DNA from: an uncultured bacterium
GTDB taxonomy: Bacteria; Actinomycetota; Coriobacteriia; Coriobacteriales; Eggerthellaceae
DNA length: 64,000 bases
NCBI GenBank assembly: GCA_937890835.1
Contig: CALADF010000001.1
Location: 62,001 to 126,000, forward strand
Direction of reading: 5' to 3'
Shown one piece after another: positions 9,681 to 16,756 of this stretch; the first letter of the stretch is position 1; every line of letters starts with the position of its first letter. The position numbers were made by a program, and so were the translations under genes. The notes below the pieces were generated by a model that saw nothing but the letters and a program-made list of their open reading frames with translations, was not told the origin of the DNA and ran no database searches.

Positions 9681-10454
9681 ATGACTCGTAAATACTTCAT
9701 TGCGGGAAATTGGAAGATGAACAACACCATCGGTGAGGCGGTGGTGCTCGCGCAGGAGATCTCCAATCATTTCTATCGCGACTGGACCGACAGGGTCGAT
9801 GTCGCCGTGTGCCCTCCGTACGTCGACCTCAAACCCGTGCGCACGGTGTTCGATTTCGACAAGGTGAAGATCTCCGTCGGCGCACAGAACGTGTATTGGG
9901 AGCCGAAGGGCGCGTTTACCGGGGAGATCTCGATTCCCATGCTTCGAGAAATCGGCTGTGCGTATTGCATCGTCGGGCATTCGGAGCGTCGCACGCTTTT
10001 CGGGGAGACCAACGAGGAGGTCAACAAGAAGACGCGTGCTCTTCTCGAGGCTCGCATCAACCCCATCGTCTGCGTTGGCGAGTCGCTTGCCGTTCGTGAC
10101 GAGGGAACGTATCTCGAGTTCGTGACCGCCCAGGTGAGGGCGGCGTTCGCCGGCATCGACGCGTTCGAGGTCAAGGGCGCGGTCGTCGCCTACGAGCCTG
10201 TTTGGGCCATCGGGACGGGCAGGACGGCGACGCCTGAGCAGGCTCAGGAGGTTTGCTCGGCTATTCGCGCGACGCTCGGCGAGCTTTTCGGTGAGGATGT
10301 TGCCGATCAGATGCGCGTGCTCTACGGTGGGTCCATGAACGAAGGCAACGCTGAGCTGCTGCTTGCCGAACCTGATATCGATGGCGGTCTTATCGGCGGT
10401 GCCGCACTTAAGGCGAAATCGTTCGTCGAGATCGTCAAGGCAGCGATGGCATAA
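9681..10454 (+). CDS. tpiA: triosephosphate isomerase
   Basis: TpiA interconverts dihydroxyacetone phosphate and glyceraldehyde-3-phosphate. The 257 residues start MTRKYFIAGNWKMNN, with the substrate-binding Asn and Lys. The catalytic His is in IVGHSERR, the catalytic Glu in AYEPVWAIGTG, and the phosphate loop is LYGGSMNEGN with GLIGGAALK. AAAAGGAG precedes ATG 9681. A longer in-frame extension runs into pgk and is not credible. The TAA stop shares one base with the gpmI ATG, indicating translational coupling. Confidence 0.97.
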   Translation: MTRKYFIAGNWKMNNTIGEAVVLAQEISNHFYRDWTDRVDVAVCPPYVDLKPVRTVFDFDKVKISVGAQNVYWEPKGAFTGEISIPMLREIGCAYCIVGHSERRTLFGETNEEVNKKTRALLEARINPIVCVGESLAVRDEGTYLEFVTAQVRAAFAGIDAFEVKGAVVAYEPVWAIGTGRTATPEQAQEVCSAIRATLGELFGEDVADQMRVLYGGSMNEGNAELLLAEPDIDGGLIGGAALKAKSFVEIVKAAMA

Positions 10455-12046
10455 TGGGGAAGCTCATGCATACGGGCTCCGGGGAGGCGCTGAATCTTCG
10501 TCTCCCCGCGTGCCTTGTCATAATGGACGGCTTCGGCCTTGCCGAACCTGGTCCGGGCAACGCCATCTCGTTGGCTGACACGCCGGTGTTAGACGAGCTG
10601 TTCGCAACCTGTCCCATGATGAAGCTCGAGGCGTCGGGCGAGGCGGTTGGCTTGCCGGCTGGTCAGATGGGCAATTCGGAAGTGGGCCACCTCAACATCG
10701 GTGCGGGTCGTGTGGTCTTCCAAGAACTCACGCGTATCAACCGAGCGTGCGCTGACGGCTCCATCATCGACAATCCCCGGATTCGGGAAGCTTATAGGGC
10801 AGCCTGCGCATCCGGCGCCGCGTTGCATCTCATGGGTTTGCTCAGCGATGGCGGCGTGCATTCATCGAACGCGCACCTCTACGCTCTCATCGAGGGTGCC
10901 GTGTCCTTCGGCGTTCCGCAGGTGTTCGTCCATTGCTTCCTTGACGGCCGTGATGTGGCTCCGACGAGCGGTTCGCGTTACGTCGCCGAGCTCGAAGCGC
11001 GAATCGACGCCATCCTCGCCGAACACCCGTCGGCTTCGAGCGAGGTTCGCATTGCGTCAATCGAAGGTCGCTATTTCGCCATGGACAGGGATAACCGATG
11101 GGATCGGGTCGAGCGTGCGTATCGGGCGATCGTCTCTCCCCCTTCGTCACGGGATGTAAGCCGCTTGACTCCGGTGGAGGCTGTAGAGGCTTCGTATGCC
11201 CGGGGCGTCACCGACGAGTTCGTCGAGCCTATGTCCTTCTACGAGCGCGGCGTGGTCGACGGGGATGCCGTGCTGTTCTTCAACTTCAGGCCCGACCGCG
11301 CTCGCGAGCTGACGCGCTCTATGACCGACCCCGAGTTCTCCGGCTTCGAGCGAGCGGTCTTTCCCCGCGTTCGCTTCACATGTCTGACCGAGTACGATTC
11401 GACTATCGATGCGCCCGTGGCGTTCGAAAAGGAGTTCCCGCAAAATGTTCTGGCCGACGTTCTCGCAGGTGCAGGTTTGCGGCAGTTTCATATCGCCGAG
11501 ACGGAAAAATACGCTCACGTCACCTTCTTTTTGAACGGAGGCGTAGAGGAGGAGAAGCCGGGCGAGGAGCGCAATCTCATCGCAAGTCCGAAGGTGGCGA
11601 CTTATGATCTGCTTCCTCAGATGAGCGAGCCCGAAGTCGCGTCCGCCCTCGTCCGCGCAATTGACGAGGATGAGGCGGATGTCTACATCGTCAACTTCGC
11701 CAATTGCGACATGGTCGGTCATACGGGCGTCATACCTGCTGCCGTCGAAGCTGTCGAGGCAGTCGACCGGGGCGTTGGCCAGGTCGTTGAAGCGATGCGG
11801 CGCAAAGGCGGCGTTACCTTGATCACTGCGGATCACGGCAACGCCGACAAGATGACGACATCCGACGGTTCGCCTCATACTGCTCACACGACGGCGCTCG
11901 TCCCCCTCGTTCTCGTGAACGCTGCCGATGCTTCCTTCGACCTTGTAGGTGGCGTGGGTTGCCTGGCGGATATCGCTCCGACGCTGCTCGATCTCATTGG
12001 TCTTGAACGTCCTGTTGAGATGACGGGACGATGCTTGATTCGCTAA
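10454..12046 (+). CDS. gpmI: 2,3-bisphosphoglycerate-independent phosphoglycerate mutase
   Basis: This Mn2+-dependent mutase converts 3- to 2-phosphoglycerate through a phosphoserine. The 530 residues belong to the alkaline phosphatase superfamily. They show the metal-binding start CLVIMDGFGL, the nucleophile serine in GQMGNSEVGHLNIGAGR, and the late metal ligands in DMVGHTG and TADHGNADKM. It starts with ATG 10454, overlapping the tpiA stop by one base. The Mn2+ requirement of this class may be relevant to the Mn2+ riboswitch elsewhere in the window. The secG promoter overlaps its 3' end. Confidence 0.96.
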   Translation: MGKLMHTGSGEALNLRLPACLVIMDGFGLAEPGPGNAISLADTPVLDELFATCPMMKLEASGEAVGLPAGQMGNSEVGHLNIGAGRVVFQELTRINRACADGSIIDNPRIREAYRAACASGAALHLMGLLSDGGVHSSNAHLYALIEGAVSFGVPQVFVHCFLDGRDVAPTSGSRYVAELEARIDAILAEHPSASSEVRIASIEGRYFAMDRDNRWDRVERAYRAIVSPPSSRDVSRLTPVEAVEASYARGVTDEFVEPMSFYERGVVDGDAVLFFNFRPDRARELTRSMTDPEFSGFERAVFPRVRFTCLTEYDSTIDAPVAFEKEFPQNVLADVLAGAGLRQFHIAETEKYAHVTFFLNGGVEEEKPGEERNLIASPKVATYDLLPQMSEPEVASALVRAIDEDEADVYIVNFANCDMVGHTGVIPAAVEAVEAVDRGVGQVVEAMRRKGGVTLITADHGNADKMTTSDGSPHTAHTTALVPLVLVNAADASFDLVGGVGCLADIAPTLLDLIGLERPVEMTGRCLIR

Positions 12047-12063
12047 AATTCATCCGTTATACT
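12035..12063 (+). promoter_or_regulatory. secG promoter
   Basis: TTGATT (12035-12040) and TATACT (12058-12063) are separated by exactly 17 bases. The -35 lies inside the last codons of gpmI. It would give secG its own transcript with a short leader. Confidence 0.65.
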
Positions 12064-12109
12064 GACAAACTTGTGTATCCGCATATTCACATGAGAGAAG
12101 AGTGAAACC

Positions 12110-12364
12110 TTGAGCCCTCTGGTTATTGTCTTTTTGATTTTGCTGGTTTTGTCCGGTATCGGTATGATCGTGTTCATCCTCATGCATTCGGGCAAGGGAA
12201 CCGGTATCTCCGACATGATCGCCAGCTCGATGTATTCGACGCAAACCGGCACGAGCATCATCGAAAAGAACCTTGACCGCATCACCATTGTTTGCGCGGT
12301 TGTTTTCATGCTGTCCCTCATCGTCTTGATGGTCATTTATCCGCATGGTTCCATCAGCGCTTAG
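12110..12364 (+). CDS. secG: preprotein translocase subunit SecG
   Basis: SecG is the small auxiliary subunit of the SecYEG channel. The 84 residues have two hydrophobic segments (about residues 2-22 and 55-80) joined by the conserved loop MHSGKGTGISDMIAS. The start is a TTG at 12110, preceded by GAGAAGAG. Its position after the glycolytic genes is a common Gram-positive arrangement. Length is typical for actinobacterial SecG. Confidence 0.9.
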   Translation: MSPLVIVFLILLVLSGIGMIVFILMHSGKGTGISDMIASSMYSTQTGTSIIEKNLDRITIVCAVVFMLSLIVLMVIYPHGSISA

Positions 12365-12396
12365 ATGATAATCTGAACTTAATGTTTCTTTTTCTC

Positions 12397-12424
12397 TTGC
12401 GTATGCGTGAAGACGTGGTATTAT
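12397..12424 (+). promoter_or_regulatory. promoter of first tRNA-Leu(GAG)
   Basis: TTGCGT (12397-12402) and TATTAT (12419-12424) are 16 bases apart. The TATTATA(T/A) core recurs before the other tRNA genes in this window. Confidence 0.6.
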
Positions 12425-12445
12425 AATCTTCGCTGCAAAACGCAC

Positions 12446-12534
12446 GTCGGAGTGGTGGAACGGCAGACACGCTAGCTTGAGGTGCTAGTGCCCATATACC
12501 GGGTGTGCGGGTTCAAATCCCGCCTCCGACACCA
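12446..12534 (+). tRNA. tRNA-Leu(GAG), copy 1
   Basis: Acceptor arm GTCGGAG pairs with CTCCGAC. The anticodon loop TTGAGGT between CTAGC and GCTAG gives anticodon GAG. A long variable arm marks a class II tRNA, and the 3' CCA is encoded. It is 89 bases including CCA and identical to the copy at 12841. Confidence 0.95.
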
Positions 12535-12543
12535 TCGAACCTT

Positions 12544-12574
12544 AACGGACCCTTCGGGGTCCGTTATTATATTT
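12544..12574 (+). terminator. terminator of tRNA-Leu copy 1
   Basis: AACGGACCC (12544-12552), loop TTCG, GGGTCCGTT (12557-12565), then ATTATATTT. The same hairpin with one loop change follows copy 2. Confidence 0.75.
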
Positions 12575-12813
12575 CACTCATCGGGCACGCGCCGGTTTGG
12601 GTCCAAAAAGCGTTTCTCGCCGGACAGTTCACACTGTCTGAAAACTATCGCGCCTGTAGTCCTGAAGGAGATGATGGTGCTTCCGTAGCTCGGGTTCTGT
12701 CCAGTTGGAGTCGGGGCTAGGGCCGAGCGACGATAATCGCTCGCGTCGACACGCGGCCGGGGTTAAGTCTCAAAATGTCTAAAATTTCTCGTTCGCTTTC
12801 ACTTGAGTTCCGG
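12575..12813. other. spacer between the two tRNA-Leu units
   Basis: No coding region with recognisable content is visible. The stretch holds one short inverted repeat (GAGCGA...TCGCTC around 12725-12741). Its last part, upstream of the second tRNA-Leu, has a TATTAT -10 at 12814. It reads as spacer left by a segmental duplication. Confidence 0.4.
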
Positions 12814-12840
12814 TATTATATCCCTCGCTGCAAGACGCAC

Positions 12841-12929
12841 GTCGGAGTGGTGGAACGGCAGACACGCTAGCTTGAGGTGCTAGTGCCCATATACCGGGTG
12901 TGCGGGTTCAAATCCCGCCTCCGACACCA
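12841..12929 (+). tRNA. tRNA-Leu(GAG), copy 2
   Basis: The 89 bases are identical to the tRNA at 12446, including GAG anticodon, variable arm and encoded CCA. The 15 bases before it (CGCTGCAAGACGCAC) and the terminator after it also match copy 1 with few changes, so this is a duplicated transcription unit. A TATTAT -10 lies at 12814-12819. Confidence 0.95.
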
Positions 12930-12938
12930 TAGAATCGC

Positions 12939-12966
12939 AACGGACCCTACGGGGTCCGTTTTCATA
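12939..12966 (+). terminator. terminator of tRNA-Leu copy 2
   Basis: AACGGACCC (12939-12947), loop TACG, GGGTCCGTT (12952-12960), then TTCATAT. It is a near copy of the terminator at 12544. Confidence 0.7.
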
Positions 12967-13013
12967 TATCCCGATGATGAGTATTCGAGCGTTTCGAGGA
13001 GGCGTCCGCTCCC

Positions 13014-13721
13014 ATGGTGAAGTCAACGGTGTTTTTCGATGTCGGGTCGACTTTGATGTACGCAAATCCGTCGGTTGCCGAGATGTTCGCCGCTGTTGCT
13101 CGGGAGCACGGTTGCGACTTGTCGGTTCGCGATGTGGAGCCGTTCATGGCGGAGGTCGATTCGTTTTACGAAGAGGAATATCTGCGGGATGGCGATTTCT
13201 GGTGCTCTCATGAGCGGGCCGTCGCTCTTTGGCTCGATATGTGTCGCATGCTCGCGGATCGCACGGGCTTGAAGGCAGAGCGCGATGCAATCAGTCTTGA
13301 CGTGCATCGTCGTTATCGTTCGGGGGATGCCTGGAGCCTTTACAGCGACGTGATTCCTTGTCTGCGTACGTTGAGGCTGAGCGGATATCGCCTTGGGGTC
13401 ATTTCCAACTGGGATGCTGAACTTGAGCAGCTGCTGCGCGATGTTGGATTGCTGCCGTATTTCGACGTCGTTGTCTCTTCTGCTGCCGAGGGGTACCGTA
13501 AGCCGAATCCTGTCGTGTTCGAGCTTGCCTTGGAGAAAATGGGCGTTGCTGCGTCTGAAGCGGTTCATGTAGGGGATCTTCCCGAAGCCGACGGCGCCGC
13601 GCAAGCTGTTGGCATCACCCCGGTTATCATCGACAGGAAGGGCGTGCATAACGACTGCGGCTTTCTTCGCGTCGACACGCTATGCGACCTTCCCTCCGTT
13701 CTCGAGGGTATGAGAGGGTAG
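13014..13721 (+). CDS. HAD-superfamily hydrolase
   Basis: This 235-residue subfamily I HAD phosphatase-like protein has motif I FFDVGSTL near residue 7, motif II VISNWD, motif III lysine in GYRKPNPVVF, and motif IV HVGDLPEADGAAQAVG. In motif I the second aspartate of the usual DxD is a glycine (D-V-G). That residue normally acts as acid/base in phosphatases, so activity may differ; some subfamily members naturally have this form. A cap domain lies between motifs I and II. The substrate is unknown. It stands alone between tRNA units. ATG 13014 follows GAGGAGGCG at about 14 bases, which is rather far. Confidence 0.8.
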   Translation: MVKSTVFFDVGSTLMYANPSVAEMFAAVAREHGCDLSVRDVEPFMAEVDSFYEEEYLRDGDFWCSHERAVALWLDMCRMLADRTGLKAERDAISLDVHRRYRSGDAWSLYSDVIPCLRTLRLSGYRLGVISNWDAELEQLLRDVGLLPYFDVVVSSAAEGYRKPNPVVFELALEKMGVAASEAVHVGDLPEADGAAQAVGITPVIIDRKGVHNDCGFLRVDTLCDLPSVLEGMRG

Positions 13722-13798
13722 AGCTGCTGGTTTCGCGATGTTTCGCAGGTAGGCGGTGCGGCTTTTGAACCGTCATGATACGATTCGAATCTCCAGCA

Positions 13799-13846
13799 GA
13801 AAAAAATGAAATTGGGTCTTGCCAGCTAAACTCATTCTGATATTAT
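13799..13846 (+). promoter_or_regulatory. promoter and A-rich upstream element of tRNA-Val copy 1
   Basis: TTGCCA (13819-13824) and TATTAT (13841-13846) are 16 bases apart. Just upstream is the 13-mer GAAAAAAATGAAA (13799-13811), found identically before tRNA-Val copy 2. It resembles an UP element. Confidence 0.6.
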
Positions 13847-13892
13847 ATCTCCTTGCGACGCGGTAAATGCGAAGCAAAGAACTTAGGTTCAT

Positions 13893-13967
<75 letters not shown>

Positions 13968-13978
13968 TGAAACTTCAA

Positions 13979-14005
13979 GCCTCAAGCTCATGCTTGAGGC
14001 TTTTT
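13979..14005 (+). terminator. terminator of tRNA-Val copy 1
   Basis: GCCTCAAGC, loop TCAT, GCTTGAGGC, then TTTTTC. A perfect 9-bp stem with a U-tract. Confidence 0.85.
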
Positions 14006-14123
14006 CATTTGTTATGTCATGGTCTCGTCCTTGTGGCGGCGGAGTTAGAGACGCGCACCTGATGGAGGGGGCGCCGCACGCTGTCGTAGCGGGCGGCGCC
14101 AGCAGATTACGAGGAGGTTCCCC

Positions 14124-14498
14124 ATGGGAAGCGTTCTGTTCGTGGAGTATCCGAAATGCACGACGTGCAAGAAGGCAAGGAAGTGGCTTGAGGACAACGG
14201 GGTCTCCTTCGTCGACAGGCATATCGTCGAGGACAATCCGAAGGCGGAGGAGTTGCGCGAGTGGCGCAGCCGCGGAGGGCATTCGATGCGTCGCTTGTTT
14301 AATACGAGCGGTATGAAGTATCGAGAGCTCAAGCTTAAGGAGAAGCTCGACGCGGGAATGAGCGACGAAGATGCCTACGAGCTTCTCGCCTCTGACGGCA
14401 TGTTGGTGAAGCGTCCCGTATTGGTCGGCGATGATTTCGCGTTCTTCGGTTTCAAAGAAGCGGAATGGGCCGAAGCGCTCTCTATTGAGTTGCGATAA
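14124..14498 (+). CDS. ArsC/Spx/MgsR family thioredoxin-fold protein
   Basis: The 124-residue protein has the ArsC-type thioredoxin-like fold with CxxC at residues 12-15 (YPKCTTCKKA), RRLFNTSG, and the C-terminal motif VKRPVLVG. This fits the YffB/Spx/MgsR branch. Members are either glutaredoxin-like reductases or RNA polymerase-binding redox regulators; sequence alone does not decide between them. There are no arsenic-resistance neighbours, so arsenate reductase is a poor label. A very good AGGAGG precedes ATG 14124. It is preceded by the tRNA-Val terminator and followed by a 288-base spacer, so it is probably monocistronic. Confidence 0.8.
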   Translation: MGSVLFVEYPKCTTCKKARKWLEDNGVSFVDRHIVEDNPKAEELREWRSRGGHSMRRLFNTSGMKYRELKLKEKLDAGMSDEDAYELLASDGMLVKRPVLVGDDFAFFGFKEAEWAEALSIELR

Positions 14499-14786
14499 AC
14501 GGCGGTGGGAATGCCCGATCGGACTTACCGGGCGACTGGGGTTTTCCGCCTTCGCGAAGTCTTTTCGCCTCAGGTTTTGCGTTGTGTGTAAGGCTTTTTC
14601 GCGTTTGAAGGCTGTCTTTCCGGGTTTGCGGGAACGTGCGGACCCAATTAATTATCCGCAGCCAAGGTCGATCGTGATTTCGACTCTTGCTGTGATACCA
14701 TGGCGACGGTCTACGGAATGAGCGCGGACTTAAGCTCGTGTGAATGTCGTGCGTTTCTGATTTAAGCAGACGAAAGGTCTATCTCG

Positions 14787-15689
14787 ATGAAGGGAATCGT
14801 TTTGGCGGGTGGTTCCGGTACGCGACTCGGGCCGCTTACCCAGGTCACGTCGAAGCAGCTGCTTCCCGTTTACGACAAGCCGATGGTGTACTATCCGCTC
14901 TCCACGCTCATGATGGCGGGCATCAGGGATATCATGATCATCTCGACGCCGCAGGATCTTCCTAATTTCAAGCGCTTGCTTCGAGACGGCTCGGATTTCG
15001 GTATCGAGCTGTCCTATTGCGTTCAGGAGTCGCCAGATGGTCTCGCGCAGGCTTTTCTGCTTGCGGAGGATTTTATCGGCGATGATAGCTGCGCGCTCGT
15101 CCTCGGCGACAATATCTTCTACGGCAACGGTTTGACGGCCCTTCTCGAGCGTGCCGCTTCCCGCACGTCGGGGGCAACGGTGTTCGGCTATCATGTGGAG
15201 CACCCCGAGCAGTTCGGCATCGTCGGCTTCGATGAGATGGGACGCGTCGTGTCCCTTGAGGAGAAGCCCGTTCATCCGGCTTCGAACTATTGCGTAACGG
15301 GATTGTACTTCTACGACAATCGCGTCGTGGAATTTGCGAAGCGCATTAAGCCGTCATCGCGAGGTGAGCTGGAGATAACCGACCTCAACCGTCTTTACCT
15401 CGAGGACGGCAGCCTGGAGGTTGTTCCTCTTGGCCGCGGTATCATGTGGTTCGATACGGGCACGGTCGATGCGCTCCTCGACGCCTCCGAGTTCGTCCGG
15501 CTGGTCGAGAGTCGGCAGGGGCAAAAGGTCGCCGCCCTTGAGGAGATCGCTTTTTCAAATGGATGGATCGATGAAGCTCATATGCTCGCATCGGCGTCGC
15601 ATTACTCGAAATGCCCCTACGGGGAGCATCTTTCGAGCGTGGTGCGGAATCGCGTGGTCGAGCGAGCTTTGAGGCTGGAGGGCGAATAA
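14787..15689 (+). CDS. rfbA: glucose-1-phosphate thymidylyltransferase
   Basis: RfbA joins dTTP and glucose-1-phosphate to give dTDP-glucose, the first step of dTDP-deoxysugar synthesis. The 300 residues open with the nucleotidyltransferase signature [17 protein letters not shown] and [18 protein letters not shown]. Metal-binding aspartate is in VLGDNIFYG, and [19 protein letters not shown] and [14 protein letters not shown] are typical of RmlA. Length is normal. It is the first gene of the aminosugar block. The 288-base spacer upstream shows no convincing promoter. Its stop shares one base with the rfbB start. Confidence 0.95.
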   Translation: MKGIVLAGGSGTRLGPLTQVTSKQLLPVYDKPMVYYPLSTLMMAGIRDIMIISTPQDLPNFKRLLRDGSDFGIELSYCVQESPDGLAQAFLLAEDFIGDDSCALVLGDNIFYGNGLTALLERAASRTSGATVFGYHVEHPEQFGIVGFDEMGRVVSLEEKPVHPASNYCVTGLYFYDNRVVEFAKRIKPSSRGELEITDLNRLYLEDGSLEVVPLGRGIMWFDTGTVDALLDASEFVRLVESRQGQKVAALEEIAFSNGWIDEAHMLASASHYSKCPYGEHLSSVVRNRVVERALRLEGE

Positions 15690-16756
15690 TGTCCACGATT
15701 TTGGTTACGGGCGGAGCGGGCTTCATCGGCTCGAATTTCGTGCTGCATATGCTCTCTGCATACGATGACGTGCGTATCGTCACGTACGATGCTCTTACCT
15801 ACGCGGGTAATCTGGAGAATATCGCTTCGGTGCTCGAGAGCCCTCGCCACGTTTTCGTGAGGGGAGATATCCGGGATATCGAGGCGTTACGCGACGTGTT
15901 TTCTCGCCACGGTATCGATCGCGTTGTGAATTTCGCGGCGGAGTCGCACGTGGATCGCTCTATCGTCGATCCGCTCGCGTTCGTCAGCACGAACGTCGAC
16001 GGCACCGCCGCTCTTCTTTCGGTCGCGCGTGAGTTCTGGGAGGCCCCCGAGGGCGGCTTCGGTGATGTGCGCTTTCTTCAGGTTTCAACTGACGAGGTGT
16101 ACGGCTCGCTTGGTTCTGAGGGTTATTTCACCGAAAGCACTCCGCTTGACCCTCATAGCCCCTACTCTGCGAGCAAGGCGTCGGCCGATCTCGTCGTGAA
16201 GGCATATGGCGATACGTTCGGCATGCCGGTTGTCACGACGCGGTGCTCGAACAACTACGGCCCCTATCAGTTTCCCGAAAAGCTCATCCCGCTGATGATA
16301 TCGAACGCTCTTGGGCATAAGCCGCTCCCCTTGTACGGCGACGGTCTGAACGTTCGCGACTGGCTCTACGTAGAAGATCATTGCCGTGCCATCGACCTGG
16401 TTCTTCAAAATGCCCCGTCGGGCTCGGTTTACAACGTGGGCGGGCATAACGAGCGTACGAACGAGCAGATCGTCCGTCTTATCATCGATTACCTGTCTCA
16501 AACGGTTGATTCTTCGATTGACGAGAGCCTTATCACCCACGTGGAGGATCGGTTGGGCCATGATCGCAGGTACGGGATCGACCCCGCAAAGATCGGCAGG
16601 GAGATTGGATGGCAGCCGCAGACGTGTTTCGAGGATGGTATCGTCCGGACGATCGAGTGGTACCTGTCGAATCGCGCGTGGCTTGATCGGGTGACCTCGG
16701 GTGCTTACGCGGACTATTACGAATCCATGTACGGGGGGCGCACGTGCCTCGATTAA
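15689..16756 (+). CDS. rfbB: dTDP-glucose 4,6-dehydratase
   Basis: RfbB oxidises and dehydrates dTDP-glucose to dTDP-4-keto-6-deoxyglucose, the branch point for rhamnose and 4-amino sugars. The 355 residues have the NAD-binding GGAGFIG (residues 8-14), the catalytic Thr-Asp-Glu at 134-136, and the YxxxK pair Tyr159/Lys163, followed by RCSNNYGPYQFPEKLIP. ATG 15689 overlaps the rfbA stop (TAATG), with GGAGG upstream. Neither rfbC nor rfbD, which would complete dTDP-rhamnose, is in the window; the aminotransferase at 23173 fits as the next enzyme. Its 3' end overlaps the next gene by 13 bases. Confidence 0.96.
   Translation: MSTILVTGGAGFIGSNFVLHMLSAYDDVRIVTYDALTYAGNLENIASVLESPRHVFVRGDIRDIEALRDVFSRHGIDRVVNFAAESHVDRSIVDPLAFVSTNVDGTAALLSVAREFWEAPEGGFGDVRFLQVSTDEVYGSLGSEGYFTESTPLDPHSPYSASKASADLVVKAYGDTFGMPVVTTRCSNNYGPYQFPEKLIPLMISNALGHKPLPLYGDGLNVRDWLYVEDHCRAIDLVLQNAPSGSVYNVGGHNERTNEQIVRLIIDYLSQTVDSSIDESLITHVEDRLGHDRRYGIDPAKIGREIGWQPQTCFEDGIVRTIEWYLSNRAWLDRVTSGAYADYYESMYGGRTCLD

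Noticed and set aside
12575..12813. Small RNA gene between the tRNA-Leu copies.
   Set aside because: Only one short inverted repeat and no clear promoter-terminator pair enclosing a structured RNA.
14124..14498. Arsenate reductase of an ars operon.
   Set aside because: The CxxC and general family fit, but no arsenic-resistance neighbours are present and the Spx/YffB branch is equally likely.
14499..14786. JUMPstart/ops-type element before the glycan block.
   Set aside because: No GGCGGTAG-type ops sequence was found; the spacer has no recognisable regulatory motif.
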